The notes under the pieces were generated by a model. The model was not told the DNA's origin. It did not search any database and was given only the letters and a program-made list of their open reading frames with translations. From positions 3,587-58,459 of the forward strand of contig JAHEYP010000016.1 of the NCBI GenBank assembly GCA_023251535.1: a stretch of 54,873 bases of DNA, read 5' to 3'. This document shows positions 7,499 through 17,600 of the stretch, piece by piece (the first letter of the stretch is position 1; the number at the start of each line of letters is the position of its first letter). The translations under genes and the position numbers were made by a program. Source of the DNA: Bacteroidota bacterium (GTDB taxonomy: Bacteria; Bacteroidota; Bacteroidia; AKYH767-A; OLB10).

Positions 7499-9661
7499 TT
7501 AATTTTCAACTTTCAGGAATTTCAAAGCGGACAAAGCGTTTTGAAATTTTATAATGTAAATTCCATTTGTAAATTCCGCTACATTAATTCGAATTTGTTT
7601 CTGATTACACTTTTCAGCTTTTATTGTACGGCCTGTATTATCTTGAATAATAAAACCTCCAATCGAATTTTCTGAAAGTATGTTTAATTCCTTTGAGCAA
7701 GGATTAGGATATAATTTTATTTCTGATGATTTTGAATTTACACTTTGAAGAATTCCTACACTCGATGAAGGAGTAACAAAATATCTACTTAAGTTTTGCC
7801 ATACATCCCATGTCCCGGAGTAGTTAGCTCTATACTGATATTCGTAAAAGCTATTCGCTTGAAGTCCTGTCAGTTTTTTCATCCCTGTAGAATTATACAC
7901 GTTCGTCCACGTTGTTGAACCATATAGTCTAAAGCGTATTTGTAAGTTTGTTATTTGTAAACTCGGCTCCCAAAAAATTCTTACCGTTGAATCATCTTCT
8001 GCTCGTTCTGCAATGATATTGATATTGTAACTATTGCTTATATAGATTGGATTGTAAAATATTGTATCAGACCACGCGGTATAAATTCCACTATTTACAG
8101 AGCGAAGTTGTAGTTGATAATTACTAGTGCTGTCGAGATTATTGATGTTTGAAAAGCTTAAATCGGATGTGAATGTACTCCATGTCAAGTCATTTTCCTT
8201 TTTATATCTTATTTCATACGAATCTGTATTTTCAGTTCTATTCCATACTAGGTTCATCGCTGTACTTCCATTATAGACAGGAACAATAATAGTTGGAGGG
8301 AAGTCAATGCCAAGAGATAATGTATCTATAATATAAATCGGAATTTCTGTGTTCAACGGATTCCGTGCAACTGTAAAGAATATTTTACTTCCAACACTTC
8401 CTATTATTGTATTAAACCCTTGACTATTACTAGAAAACCAATTATCTGTTAAATGTGTTTCTTGTACTATTCGTGGAGGAACTAAGCCATCTGAGTAAAA
8501 TAGTTCACACCCGTAGATGCTGTCTTTCCCTGCATAAAATAGATAATCCGATAAAAAAGTAAACTTACCTTGATTGAGGTTAAAGTAATAGTTAGATGGA
8601 TAATTACTCAATGCAAGTGTTCCATTTAAACTATTGTATTGATAGAAGTACGGATATAAGTAATTATTAAAATATAGTTTGCCATTCGAAACAGGTAATG
8701 AACAATAACTATCAGGTCCGTTGGTAAGGTTGGATAATGCATAAGTTCCGTTTACTGTTCCGTCACTTCTCCACAGCTGATATCCGTTAATTCCATCTTG
8801 AGCTCTAAAAAAAATCGTATCGCCAATATTGGCTATTGAAGCATCTGAATAAAAATCAAGCACGCTATTTCCTGTGGGATTAATTTCTTTTACAATAGCT
8901 GTTCCACCTGAAGTTCCATTGGTTTTCCAAAGTTCCCATCCCGAAGAGGTATTGGCCATAAAATATAACAATGACGGTGTAGCGTGGAAGTTACAAGGCA
9001 GGCTTGCTCCAACAGCCCCATTTAGATCTTTAAGCAATACTGTTCCACTGGCTGTTCCGTTACTTTTCCAAAGTTCTTGCCCATTATTATTGTTATCGGC
9101 CGAAAAATACAAGTTCCCATTGAAAGCACTTAGGTTCGTAGCAACATTAAAACTGCCGAGCAAGGTCGTTCCGGTTCCTGTGCCGTCACTTCTCCAAACT
9201 TGTGAACCTGTGTTTGCTGTAAAATAAATGTTTCCGTTAAGGGCTTCAAATTCGCCTACGTTTGAGTCAAACATTCCCGGACTAATATCTTTTACCATAT
9301 AAGTTCCAGCGGCTGTTCCGTCACTCCTCCAAAGTTCAGAACCAAATAAACTGTCTTTAGCGCGGAAATATAAAACACCGTTTACATCGCAGGCTAGTAA
9401 ATAAAAATAATCGCCTATGCTACCCGTTGCTCCGTTGTATATATCTTTTACTAGACGAGTGCCTGCAGCTGTTCCGTCCGATACCCATAATTCTCTTCCG
9501 TGAATATCATCATAAGCACTGAAGAATAAATTAGCACCACTTTTAACACTTTGAGAGGGTCCTCCATAACTGTCGGTTTGAAAAGACCGAAGTAAATTGG
9601 TTTGTGCAAAAGAGGTATTGATTATTAAAAGTAATCCAATGAATAATTTCGAACAGTTCAT
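7499..9661 (-). CDS. ELWxxDGT-repeat surface protein with fibronectin type III region and T9SS sorting domain
   Basis: This 720-residue secreted protein has a signal peptide of 19 residues ending SFA-Q. Residues about 30-440 contain seven ELWxxDGT-type beta-propeller units of roughly 50-60 residues (ELWVSDGT, ELWRSDGT, QVWRSDGT, ELWKSNGT, ELWKTNGT, QLWRSDGT and a degenerate ELFYSDGL). Residues about 455-640 look like two fibronectin type III domains (SYEIRYKKEND..., LQIRFRLYGSTTWTNV...). The last 75 residues are a T9SS type A sorting domain (KLYPNPCSKELNI...). ELWxxDGT proteins are large exported proteins of unknown ligand. The gene has an exact -7 element in its upstream region. Confidence 0.88.
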   Translation of the reverse strand: MNCSKLFIGLLLIINTSFAQTNLLRSFQTDSYGGPSQSVKSGANLFFSAYDDIHGRELWVSDGTAAGTRLVKDIYNGATGSIGDYFYLLACDVNGVLYFRAKDSLFGSELWRSDGTAAGTYMVKDISPGMFDSNVGEFEALNGNIYFTANTGSQVWRSDGTGTGTTLLGSFNVATNLSAFNGNLYFSADNNNNGQELWKSNGTASGTVLLKDLNGAVGASLPCNFHATPSLLYFMANTSSGWELWKTNGTSGGTAIVKEINPTGNSVLDFYSDASIANIGDTIFFRAQDGINGYQLWRSDGTVNGTYALSNLTNGPDSYCSLPVSNGKLYFNNYLYPYFYQYNSLNGTLALSNYPSNYYFNLNQGKFTFLSDYLFYAGKDSIYGCELFYSDGLVPPRIVQETHLTDNWFSSNSQGFNTIIGSVGSKIFFTVARNPLNTEIPIYIIDTLSLGIDFPPTIIVPVYNGSTAMNLVWNRTENTDSYEIRYKKENDLTWSTFTSDLSFSNINNLDSTSNYQLQLRSVNSGIYTAWSDTIFYNPIYISNSYNINIIAERAEDDSTVRIFWEPSLQITNLQIRFRLYGSTTWTNVYNSTGMKKLTGLQANSFYEYQYRANYSGTWDVWQNLSRYFVTPSSSVGILQSVNSKSSEIKLYPNPCSKELNILSENSIGGFIIQDNTGRTIKAEKCNQKQIRINVAEFTNGIYIIKFQNALSALKFLKVEN

Positions 9662-9711
9662 GTTGGAAGAATAGAAGTTGAATTGCTAATGTATAAAAAA
9701 GATTCAAACCC

Positions 9712-9719
9712 CAAATTTA
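9712..9719 (-). promoter_or_regulatory. Bacteroidota -7 promoter element of the ELWxxDGT gene
   Basis: On the minus strand this reads TAAATTTG, an exact TAnnTTTG match, 50 bp before the ATG at 9661 and between that gene and the upstream 70-residue gene. It suggests the two are not simply one operon. Confidence 0.5.
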
Positions 9720-9725
9720 TTTTCG

Positions 9726-9938
9726 CTATTCTTCGAGTATGTCTCCTGCTTTAATCTCTTTTAGCATATACCTATAAGCTTGACTTAGCACAATTGCATA
9801 GCTTTTGCCTTCGAATATTGCACTCTTGTTTCTATTGAACTTATCTTGAATCATCAATTGAAAAAGCCCCTCATCTTCTAAATTGAAAGTGGCAGTATAC
9901 TTTATTAAGAGATGTTTCAATTTCGTAGTATTCCTCAT
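9726..9938 (-). CDS. Small conserved hypothetical protein
   Basis: A 70-residue protein starting MRNTTKLKHLL. The ATG at 9938 is preferred over an in-frame ATG at 9977, because 9977 lies inside the upstream gene, while 9938 begins just 8 bp after that gene's stop codon, typical of operon spacing. The sequence has an N-terminal amphipathic helix, a central beta-prone section (FQLMIQDK...AIFEGKSYAIVLSQAYRYMLKEIK) and an acidic end. It resembles a short protein family I associate with Bacteroidota, but I cannot name a function. It has no signal peptide, so it should be cytoplasmic. Confidence 0.65.
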   Translation of the reverse strand: MRNTTKLKHLLIKYTATFNLEDEGLFQLMIQDKFNRNKSAIFEGKSYAIVLSQAYRYMLKEIKAGDILEE

Positions 9939-9946
9939 CGCAAAAA

Positions 9947-11233
9947 CTATTTTTTGATGATGTTTACTTCTGACCAATTCAACCCTTCATCGTTGAAAAC
10001 TTGAGGCTCTATTTTTTTCTTGGCATCAAATCTTTTTTCTTTAGGGATAGGGGAGGTGCCGTTGATTTTAATTTTATTTACTGTAAACATACTTTCAACT
10101 TCAAATAGCGAATGTTCGTTATCGGCAAACCAATGCTTCTTTGTAAGCATAGCTCCTAAGTTGAATGAAATGTTTTTAGGATACCAACGATTGTTTACTC
10201 CTTGAAACTCGGTTACAGTTGAATACTTAGCATCGTCAATAGAAAATCCATAAAGGAATAATACGGGACGTAAAGCTAAAGGAATAACAAAGTCACCGCT
10301 TTCTTCAATTTTTACAATGGCGTTGCTTGCTATATCAATGTAGATCTTACCAACTTGATGTGAATGATCAACTTTCCCTTTCGATTTAAAATTAATAACC
10401 ATCAATTCTTTACTGTCGTACGATGATGAAGGCGCGAAAGTATACTCATAATGTTTAAAAGAAGTACTATCTAAATACTCATCACCACTTTTTGATAAAT
10501 CTGCTTGACGAAGAATGGCTTCAGGTCCTCCGAAGTTGGCAGCAATTCCTTTGCTCTCTTCTTCGGTTAGTATTTTCCCCTTCTTTTTAGCTCTCGCTTC
10601 TTTCTTTGCCGCTTTTTTATCGCGTTGCGCTTTCATGAAAGCAACTTCTTTTATATCATCAGCTTTTCTGAATAATAGAGCTTGATGTTGGTTTTTAATC
10701 GTATCTTGAAAGCTAGGATAAAATGTTTTAAAGACAGCTTCATTACTTACAATGAAATTGCCGTTTTCTGTCATGATTTCTCGGTAATATGCTTGCGTTT
10801 GAAAAGGATCTTTCGGATTCGTTTGTTTTAAATTCGCTATTGCTTGTTTGATATAATAAGTTGGTGGCAACGGACGAATTACAACTTCTTTTAATTCAAT
10901 ATCGCTCTTTAATAGTGATACATTTACCGAATCTTTGATGTCAGATAGCGGAAGAGTAACACTTTGAAAGCCTAACAAAGTGATAAAAAGAGAATCATTA
11001 GTTATATCATCGGGATACTTTAAATCGAAAAATCCGTTTTCATTCGTTACTGTTCCAATTAGTGATTTCTTTAAAGTGACAGTAACAAATGGAAGAGACT
11101 CTTTTGTTGTTGCATCAATAACGCTACCGCTTATTAGTTTTGTAGATTGTCCAACCGCAGGATTAAACTTTGCTAAAATCAATAGAAGAACAATAAGCGT
11201 AAACGAAAGAGATTGTTTTTTTAGAAAGGACAT
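9947..11233 (-). CDS. CarboxypepD_reg-like domain protein, exported
   Basis: This 428-residue protein has a signal peptide ending AVG-Q. Residues about 34-115 form a carboxypeptidase-like regulatory domain (ISGSVIDATTKESLPFVTVTLKKSLIGTVTNE and NGFFDLKYP..DSLFITLLGFQS motifs), as at the N-terminus of SusC-type receptors and DUF5686 proteins. The rest starts with an ELKEVVIRPLPPTYYIKQAI segment and a Y-x-E-I-M/F-Y-P-S-F stretch common to this Bacteroidota family, and includes a lysine-rich insert near residues 200-220. It is too short to contain an outer-membrane barrel, so a periplasmic or lipid-free surface protein is likely. It is followed by the 70-residue gene, probably in one transcript. 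Confidence 0.8.
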   Translation of the reverse strand: MSFLKKQSLSFTLIVLLLILAKFNPAVGQSTKLISGSVIDATTKESLPFVTVTLKKSLIGTVTNENGFFDLKYPDDITNDSLFITLLGFQSVTLPLSDIKDSVNVSLLKSDIELKEVVIRPLPPTYYIKQAIANLKQTNPKDPFQTQAYYREIMTENGNFIVSNEAVFKTFYPSFQDTIKNQHQALLFRKADDIKEVAFMKAQRDKKAAKKEARAKKKGKILTEEESKGIAANFGGPEAILRQADLSKSGDEYLDSTSFKHYEYTFAPSSSYDSKELMVINFKSKGKVDHSHQVGKIYIDIASNAIVKIEESGDFVIPLALRPVLFLYGFSIDDAKYSTVTEFQGVNNRWYPKNISFNLGAMLTKKHWFADNEHSLFEVESMFTVNKIKINGTSPIPKEKRFDAKKKIEPQVFNDEGLNWSEVNIIKK

Positions 11234-11772
11234 AAATAAGAGGTAGGTGGTTTTATTTTGCTAATATCAGTTATTTCATCCATAGTTGGTACTATGTTAA
11301 GCTCATTTCGGTCGATAAATCTGTTGCTTTGTCATAATTGGCTTATTCAAATAGTCTATTTTATTGTTAAAATGATGTAGAGGTAATTTGGTAAATCTAT
11401 TATCGTTGTTACTTTGAAGAAGCGTCATCAATTATATTCATCAATCAAAATTCATTACCTATTTCGTGCCATTTTAATCTCGTGGAGCAGTTTTATTGTT
11501 CTAGAAAATTTAAAAAATACAAACTCGGCTTAACTATTTTGTTTTTTGAAAAGAAACAGTGCATTAAACAGTCAACTGATCTTAATCAGCAAACATGCCA
11601 AATCGCAGGTTTCAGGCGCAACTTTTCACACCAATAGCTGTTTCAACACATAATTCGACCCGTTCAGCATTTATTGTTTCAACATCCATTAAAGTGGTGC
11701 TATCTTTACTTTATTGATGTGAAAAGGTGGTTTTGCTTGCCCCATCATATCAGGCCTAACCTGCCCTAAATC
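11234..11772. other. 539-bp divergent intergenic region without a gene
   Basis: No credible coding sequence was found. It separates the minus-strand CarboxypepD_reg gene from the plus-strand SprB-repeat adhesin gene. It contains a 6-4-6 inverted repeat CATAGT-TGGT-ACTATG at 11281-11296, a direct repeat TGTTTCAACA at 11639-11648 and 11675-11684 (36 bp apart), and a one-mismatch -7 candidate TATCTTTA at 11701-11708, 64 bp before the adhesin ATG. None is strong enough to name a regulator. Confidence 0.5.
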
Positions 11773-14700
11773 ATGAATTACCTTCTCCGTTACTTCTTTA
11801 TAATATTGATAATGAGCTTAATGACAAATTTGTCGGTAGCTCAGGAGTCTTCAATTTATACAACTAAAACAAATACAAGGGGGACTTCTGATTTATACGG
11901 AACTCGTACCCGATTTGTATCTAATGCAGGTCAATATGGCGATACTTTAGCCGGGTTTTCGAAAATGGGCCCGATCCTTTACGGTTACGAAGGCTTCGAT
12001 ATGCCGGTTCTTTTTACCCCAAAAGGGATCATCCATCTCCAACGTAAAGTAAAACAACCTGGAGAAGAGGAAAGAGAACGCATGGAGAAGAAAGGGATGA
12101 CAAAGGAAGATATTGCGAAAAAAGTAAAGGTTACTGATAGAGCAATTTCAATTGAATGGGTAAATGCTAATCCCAATTGTAAAATTACTTGTAGCGATTC
12201 AGCGCCAGGTTACAATACTTACGGATATCTTCAAGCAGTAGCATATGGTTTTAAAAAGATTACATACAAAGATCTTTATCCGGGAATAGACTTGGAATAT
12301 TTTTTCGTTGATGCTACTCGACCCGGATTCGAATACCAATTAATTGTTCATCCAAGTGCCGATTTGTCAATCGTTAAATTTAATGTTGGTGGTGATGTAA
12401 GATCAATTAAAAAAGATCGTCATGGAAATTTAATTGTTAAATCAGATATCACAGGGTTCAAAGAGTCTCTTCCAGTTTCTTATTATCAATCAACAGGAAG
12501 AATTAATTCTGATCAAAATATTGCTTCTAATTTTATAATCAATGATCATACTATTTCATTTCACGTAAATACTGTAATCAATAAATCAGAAACTTTTATT
12601 TTAGATCCTTTCGTTTCTTCAACTAGTAATTTAACAGGAGGAAATGCAGGTAAAGCGAAAGATGTTGATTTCGATTATGCAGGGAATGTTTTTGTTACCG
12701 GTGGTGGCGATGGTAATATCTATAAGATGGCAAAGTTTGATGCAAACGGTGTTTTGCAATGGACTTTCTCTGGAACTTTAACTGTACCGGCATGGACCTT
12801 CGGGACTTACTATGGAGGATGGGTGGTAGAAAAAAATTCAGGTAATGTTTACCTCGGACAAGGCTTTGCACCGACTGGTGGATTTCGTGTGATAAGATTA
12901 AATGCAGCCGGACTTTATGATAACTATATCACAACTGCCAATCCCAGCTTCCTAGAAGATTGGAAAATGTTATGGAGTTGTAATAATGGCACACCACAAA
13001 TTGTAATTGCTGGTGGTGGAACAAATTCTAACATCAATATCGGTGTGTTTTCTCCTCCAAATACAACATTAACTGCGACCAATGTTACTAATGTTCCTTT
13101 CATTGGTACTACGGGATGGGCTCAAGATGTTGCGGATATTATTATTGATCCTTCAAACAACGACATGTACACTATTTATGCTTCGCTAATAGGTACTCCA
13201 ACAATCAGTAATCGTATTTATAAAAATCCTGCACCGTACACTAATACTACACTTGCATGGAATGTTCCTTCTGGTTTTGCAACTTTACAAGAAATTGCAA
13301 ACCGTCCTTATTTTGTAGCAGGACAAATTGATAACTCAGCAAATTTATTCGCAGTTAATAGCAATTACCTTTTTTACTGGGACGGAAAAAATTTAAAAGC
13401 TTTTAATAAGGCGACAGGAGCTGCAGTAGGAACACCATTAGCTATTGCTGCCAATGTAGCTTTGATGCAAGGCGGAATTATTGCCGACGAGTGTAATAAT
13501 ATCTTCGTAGGATTTCCCAACGGAACAATTAAAGTTTACAAATTCAATGGAACTATTTTCGATGATGTGATACAACCAGACATTACTATTCCTGGATTTG
13601 CTCTGCAGTCGGTGTACGATTTAGTGCTAAATAATGCACAACATTTACTATACGCTTGTGGCGACGGATTCGTAGCTTCATTCGATATCTCTTCTTATAG
13701 TTGCGGTAGCGCTGTGTACTCAGTCAATGTTATAAAAAACTGTAGCACAAATTCTGCTACAGCAAGTATTAGTCCTGCACCACCCGCAGGCTCTACAGTC
13801 ACATATCTACTCTATAATGGAGTGACGCAAATTGCATCGAATACAACAGGAGTATTTAATAATCTTTCCCTGAATGTAAATTACTCGATGCATGCAATCG
13901 TAAATCAAGTTTGCAGCGGAACAGAAACGATAACTGATTTTACTATTGTAGGACCAGTGATTTCTAACACAGTTACAAATACTACTTGCGGAAATGCTAC
14001 CGGAATAATTAATTTATCATCAACAGGTGGAGTAGGTGCCGTGTCGTATAGCATTAATGGTACTAACTTTTTCCCCTCTGGTACATTTAATAGCTTAACG
14101 GCAGGTAGTTATACAGTGTATGCACAAGATGCTAATGGATGTATGAGTTCTGCAATTGTTTCTTTAGCCAATTCAAATGGTCCGGCTTTATCAGTAATAA
14201 AAACAGATGCATTTTGTGGTACTGCCAGCGGAACAATTACTATTACAGGTACACTAGGAACTGCACCATATCAGTATTCTCTTAATAACGGAGCCTTTCA
14301 ATCGTCAAACACTTTTTCAGGGTTATCAAGCGGTAATTATATTGTAACAATACGTGATAATACCGGATGTACTAATAGTACTAATATCACTTTGAATAGT
14401 ACGGGAGGAACAACGCTTGCCGCAAATCCTCTTCCGGCAAGTTGCGGAAATAGTAATGGAAGTGTTACCGCAGTTGTTTCTGGAGGAACTCCACCATATC
14501 TATATTCAATTAACGGAGTGAATTATCAAGTGGGAGATGTATTTACAGGACTTCCTGCCGGTACATATACGTTAACCATTAAAGATGCAGTCAATTGTTT
14601 TAATTCAGTTGCTTTTACTATTGCGGATCAACCAGCACCTCTTGTTACGGCAATAACAACACCTTCTTCATGCAGTCTGCCAACTGGAACTATTACAGTT

Positions 14701-17466
14701 ACTTCTAACGGAGGTAAAGCACCAGTCCTCTTCAGCGTAAATGGAGGAGCAACATTTCAAGCTGCATTAACATTCACAGGATTAACATCAGGGTCCTATA
14801 CAATAATCGCCCGAGATGCAAATGGTTGTCAAAATACCGTTGTAGTTGCAATTGGAGTTACAACTCCCCAAGTGGCTGCAACTACATCTGCAGCAACATG
14901 TGGCGTGAATGATGGAGTAATCACAGCAACAGGTACAGGAGGAATACTTCCCTATTTATATTCTCTCGACGGAATTACTTATCAAGCGTCTACAGTATTC
15001 AGTGGATTAACATCAGGTACCTATAATCTTATCATAAAAGATGCTGCGGGCTGTACTCATACATTGACTTCAGTTGTTGTTCCTAACGCTAACGGATTAA
15101 CGATAGCGGCAACTTCAACTGTAACATCATGCTCTGCACCAACAGGAACAATAACATTAGTTGGAACTGGAGGAATTGCTCCTATTCAATATTCAATTAA
15201 TGGTGTTACATTTCAAAGTTCAGGTTCTTTTACTGCTGTAGCTGCCGGTACATATACTGTTGTTGTAAAAGATGCAGGAAACTGTACAGCTAAAATGATT
15301 GTAACTGTTACATCGGTGAATCCTCCTTCAGTTACAGCAACAGCAACTTCTACGTCTTGTAATAATCCGAATGGAAGCATTACTGCACTAGGTTCAAGTG
15401 GAACTCTCCCATACGTTTATTCTATCAATGGAGTTACATTCCAAGCAAGTAATGTCTTTTCAGCATTAGCTCAAGGAGTTTATACAGTCACTATTAAAGA
15501 TGCAATCAATTGTACCGCGACTACAACTGTTATTGTTTCTAATGTGGGAGGAGGATCAGGACCTACTGTTACTGCAACAACAACAGCAGCAGAATGTGGC
15601 CAAGCAAATGGAAGAATTGATGCCAATGGAAGCGGAGGAAAAAATCCTAAGAAATACAGTATAGATGGATTAAATTTCCAAGGAAGTACTACATTCAACA
15701 ATGTTCCTCCAGGGGTATATACTGTTATTGTAAAAGATGATAATGGTTGTATCAATACCGTAACTGTAACTGTTGGAAATATTGCAGGCCCTCAGGTTTC
15801 TGCTGTAGTTACTCCAGCTTCATGTGGAAGTGTAAATGGAACAATAAATGCGACGGGATTTTCTGGCACTGCACCGTATCGATATAGTATCGATGGAGGT
15901 GTTACATTTCAAACTGGAACATTATTTACTGGTTTGTCAGCAGGTTCATATACCTTAACAGTTCGTGATGCTGATAATGTTTGTCGTAATACAATCATTG
16001 TTGTTATTCCTAATTCAAATGGTCCAACTGTAGCAACAGCAATCACAAATGCATCTTGTTCTACTAATAATGGAACCATTACCGTAAATGCCGGTGGAGG
16101 TACCGCGCCATATACGTACAGTTTAGACGGGGTTAACTTTCAAGTGAGTAATTTCTTCACAGGGTTAACATCGGGTTCATATTCTGTAGTAGTTAAAGAT
16201 GCAACTACCTGTGCCAATACTTCAACAGTAACCGTGACAGCTGTTTCCGAGCCTATCATTTCTGTAACACCGCAAGCATCTACTTGTGGAAATAGTAATG
16301 GAAAAATTTCAGTAAGCGGGACAAATGGAACAACTCCGTATAAATATTCTATCGACGGAATAACATTTCAGGTGGCCTCTGTATTTTCTGGATTAGCTTC
16401 TGGGCCTTATGCGGTAACATTGAAGGATGCTAATAACTGTGTAAGCACAACGAATGTCACACTTGGAAATATTCCTGGGCCTTCTGTTTCAACCACTACA
16501 ACAGATTCCTATTGCAATAAACCAACGGGAAAATTAATTGCTACAGTTACTTCTGGAACGATGCCTTATCAATATTCTTTAGATGCAATTAACTATCAAC
16601 CTGGATTTTTATTCACGGGATTAGTAGCAGGCACTGTGACACTTACGGTAAAGGATTCTAATAATTGTATTAGTACTTCATCTGTATTAATTCCAAATGT
16701 TCCCGGACCAACGATAACACTAACTGACTCAATTAGTATTTGTGGAACAGGAAATATCGTAGTTACATCTTCTGGCGGAGCGGCTCCATTTGTTTATACC
16801 ATTGATGGAACCACCTATCAAACTTCAAATGTTTTTCCTTGCCTCGCCGCAGGTTCTTATAATGTGTCAATTAAAGATACTAACGACTGTATTACAACCG
16901 GAACAATTGTATTGCTTGGTGCTCCATTGCCAATTACTTTATTGGCATTTGATGCAACAGCCAGAAATCACGACGTGAAATTATCTTGGACAACAGCTAC
17001 AGAAATTAACAATGATTATTTTACTGTTGAAAGATCATCAGATGCAATTAACTTTTTTGATCTACTCACGAAAGATGGAGCTGGAACCTCTACCATTCTT
17101 CATAGCTACGAAGATTTTGACTTACATCCTTTACCAGGTGTTTCGTATTATCGCTTGAAGCAAACAGATTTCGATGGGAAATTTGCTTATTCTGATATTA
17201 TCAGTGTCAAATACGATCAATCAGGAAATAGTTTTTATGGATTTTATGATCCGAAACATCAATCAATACATGTTGTTTCTTCAAGCGGTGAAACAGAATT
17301 AATTTCTGTTCAAGTATTGGACATGGCAGGTCAAATTGTTACTCGAAATGAACATTTAAAAGGAAAGGATGTAGAGATAACAATGCCAGGAATAGCTTCA
17401 GGAATGTATGCATTGAAGATTGAAGATCTTTCAGGCCCAAGCTTGTTAAAAATTGTAGTGAACTAA
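11773..17466 (+). CDS. Giant adhesin-like protein: DUF7948, beta-propeller, 13 SprB repeats, T9SS sorting domain
   Basis: This 1897-residue exported protein has a signal peptide of about 24 residues (ending SVAQ). Residues about 35-275 are a DUF7948-type module (RFVSNAGQYGDTLAGF..., TYKDLYPGIDLEYFF, FEYQLIVHPSADLS), with an unusually charged insert near residues 95-120 (PGEEERERMEKKGMTKEDIA). Residues about 290-660 are propeller-like (AKDVDFDYAGNVFVTG...). From about residue 735 to 1716 there are 13 tandem SprB-type repeats of about 76 residues, each with T-SCG-x3-G-x-I, APYxYSIDGxxFQ, FxGLxxGxYTVxVKDxxxC. A short fibronectin-like module (LPITLLAFDATARNHDVKLSWTT) and a C-terminal sorting domain end the protein. 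SprB is the mobile adhesin of Flavobacterium gliding; a surface-adhesion role is inferred. The neighbouring acyltransferase has its own promoter. Confidence 0.9.
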   Translation: MNYLLRYFFIILIMSLMTNLSVAQESSIYTTKTNTRGTSDLYGTRTRFVSNAGQYGDTLAGFSKMGPILYGYEGFDMPVLFTPKGIIHLQRKVKQPGEEERERMEKKGMTKEDIAKKVKVTDRAISIEWVNANPNCKITCSDSAPGYNTYGYLQAVAYGFKKITYKDLYPGIDLEYFFVDATRPGFEYQLIVHPSADLSIVKFNVGGDVRSIKKDRHGNLIVKSDITGFKESLPVSYYQSTGRINSDQNIASNFIINDHTISFHVNTVINKSETFILDPFVSSTSNLTGGNAGKAKDVDFDYAGNVFVTGGGDGNIYKMAKFDANGVLQWTFSGTLTVPAWTFGTYYGGWVVEKNSGNVYLGQGFAPTGGFRVIRLNAAGLYDNYITTANPSFLEDWKMLWSCNNGTPQIVIAGGGTNSNINIGVFSPPNTTLTATNVTNVPFIGTTGWAQDVADIIIDPSNNDMYTIYASLIGTPTISNRIYKNPAPYTNTTLAWNVPSGFATLQEIANRPYFVAGQIDNSANLFAVNSNYLFYWDGKNLKAFNKATGAAVGTPLAIAANVALMQGGIIADECNNIFVGFPNGTIKVYKFNGTIFDDVIQPDITIPGFALQSVYDLVLNNAQHLLYACGDGFVASFDISSYSCGSAVYSVNVIKNCSTNSATASISPAPPAGSTVTYLLYNGVTQIASNTTGVFNNLSLNVNYSMHAIVNQVCSGTETITDFTIVGPVISNTVTNTTCGNATGIINLSSTGGVGAVSYSINGTNFFPSGTFNSLTAGSYTVYAQDANGCMSSAIVSLANSNGPALSVIKTDAFCGTASGTITITGTLGTAPYQYSLNNGAFQSSNTFSGLSSGNYIVTIRDNTGCTNSTNITLNSTGGTTLAANPLPASCGNSNGSVTAVVSGGTPPYLYSINGVNYQVGDVFTGLPAGTYTLTIKDAVNCFNSVAFTIADQPAPLVTAITTPSSCSLPTGTITVTSNGGKAPVLFSVNGGATFQAALTFTGLTSGSYTIIARDANGCQNTVVVAIGVTTPQVAATTSAATCGVNDGVITATGTGGILPYLYSLDGITYQASTVFSGLTSGTYNLIIKDAAGCTHTLTSVVVPNANGLTIAATSTVTSCSAPTGTITLVGTGGIAPIQYSINGVTFQSSGSFTAVAAGTYTVVVKDAGNCTAKMIVTVTSVNPPSVTATATSTSCNNPNGSITALGSSGTLPYVYSINGVTFQASNVFSALAQGVYTVTIKDAINCTATTTVIVSNVGGGSGPTVTATTTAAECGQANGRIDANGSGGKNPKKYSIDGLNFQGSTTFNNVPPGVYTVIVKDDNGCINTVTVTVGNIAGPQVSAVVTPASCGSVNGTINATGFSGTAPYRYSIDGGVTFQTGTLFTGLSAGSYTLTVRDADNVCRNTIIVVIPNSNGPTVATAITNASCSTNNGTITVNAGGGTAPYTYSLDGVNFQVSNFFTGLTSGSYSVVVKDATTCANTSTVTVTAVSEPIISVTPQASTCGNSNGKISVSGTNGTTPYKYSIDGITFQVASVFSGLASGPYAVTLKDANNCVSTTNVTLGNIPGPSVSTTTTDSYCNKPTGKLIATVTSGTMPYQYSLDAINYQPGFLFTGLVAGTVTLTVKDSNNCISTSSVLIPNVPGPTITLTDSISICGTGNIVVTSSGGAAPFVYTIDGTTYQTSNVFPCLAAGSYNVSIKDTNDCITTGTIVLLGAPLPITLLAFDATARNHDVKLSWTTATEINNDYFTVERSSDAINFFDLLTKDGAGTSTILHSYEDFDLHPLPGVSYYRLKQTDFDGKFAYSDIISVKYDQSGNSFYGFYDPKHQSIHVVSSSGETELISVQVLDMAGQIVTRNEHLKGKDVEITMPGIASGMYALKIEDLSGPSLLKIVVN

Positions 17467-17523
17467 ATTCGAAGCGTTAATTTTGGAATAGTGGTTAAAA
17501 GTAGGAGGCATTGGTAATTTAAA

Positions 17524-17531
17524 TAACTTTG
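17524..17531 (+). promoter_or_regulatory. Bacteroidota -7 promoter element of the acyltransferase gene
   Basis: TAACTTTG matches TAnnTTTG exactly, 69 bp before the ATG at 17601. Because a possible TTG start at 17529 would lie inside this element, the element supports 17601 as the true start. Confidence 0.6.
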
Positions 17532-17600
17532 CAGTCAAATTTCCAATCTAATCAACTACAATTTAGCAACAGATTTAATTATTATGTTGCTGTTACAAGA

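Noticed and set aside
11639..11684. Direct repeat TGTTTCAACA in the 539-bp intergenic region
   Set aside because: Two short copies alone are not enough to call a regulator site; noted in the intergenic entry only.
15480..15755. Minus-strand 91-residue frame inside the SprB-repeat gene
   Set aside because: It is antisense to repeat sequence and has low-complexity composition; not a gene.
17529..17600. TTG start giving a longer acyltransferase
   Set aside because: The TTG lies inside an exact TAnnTTTG element and the added residues are not family-like; the ATG at 17601 is preferred.
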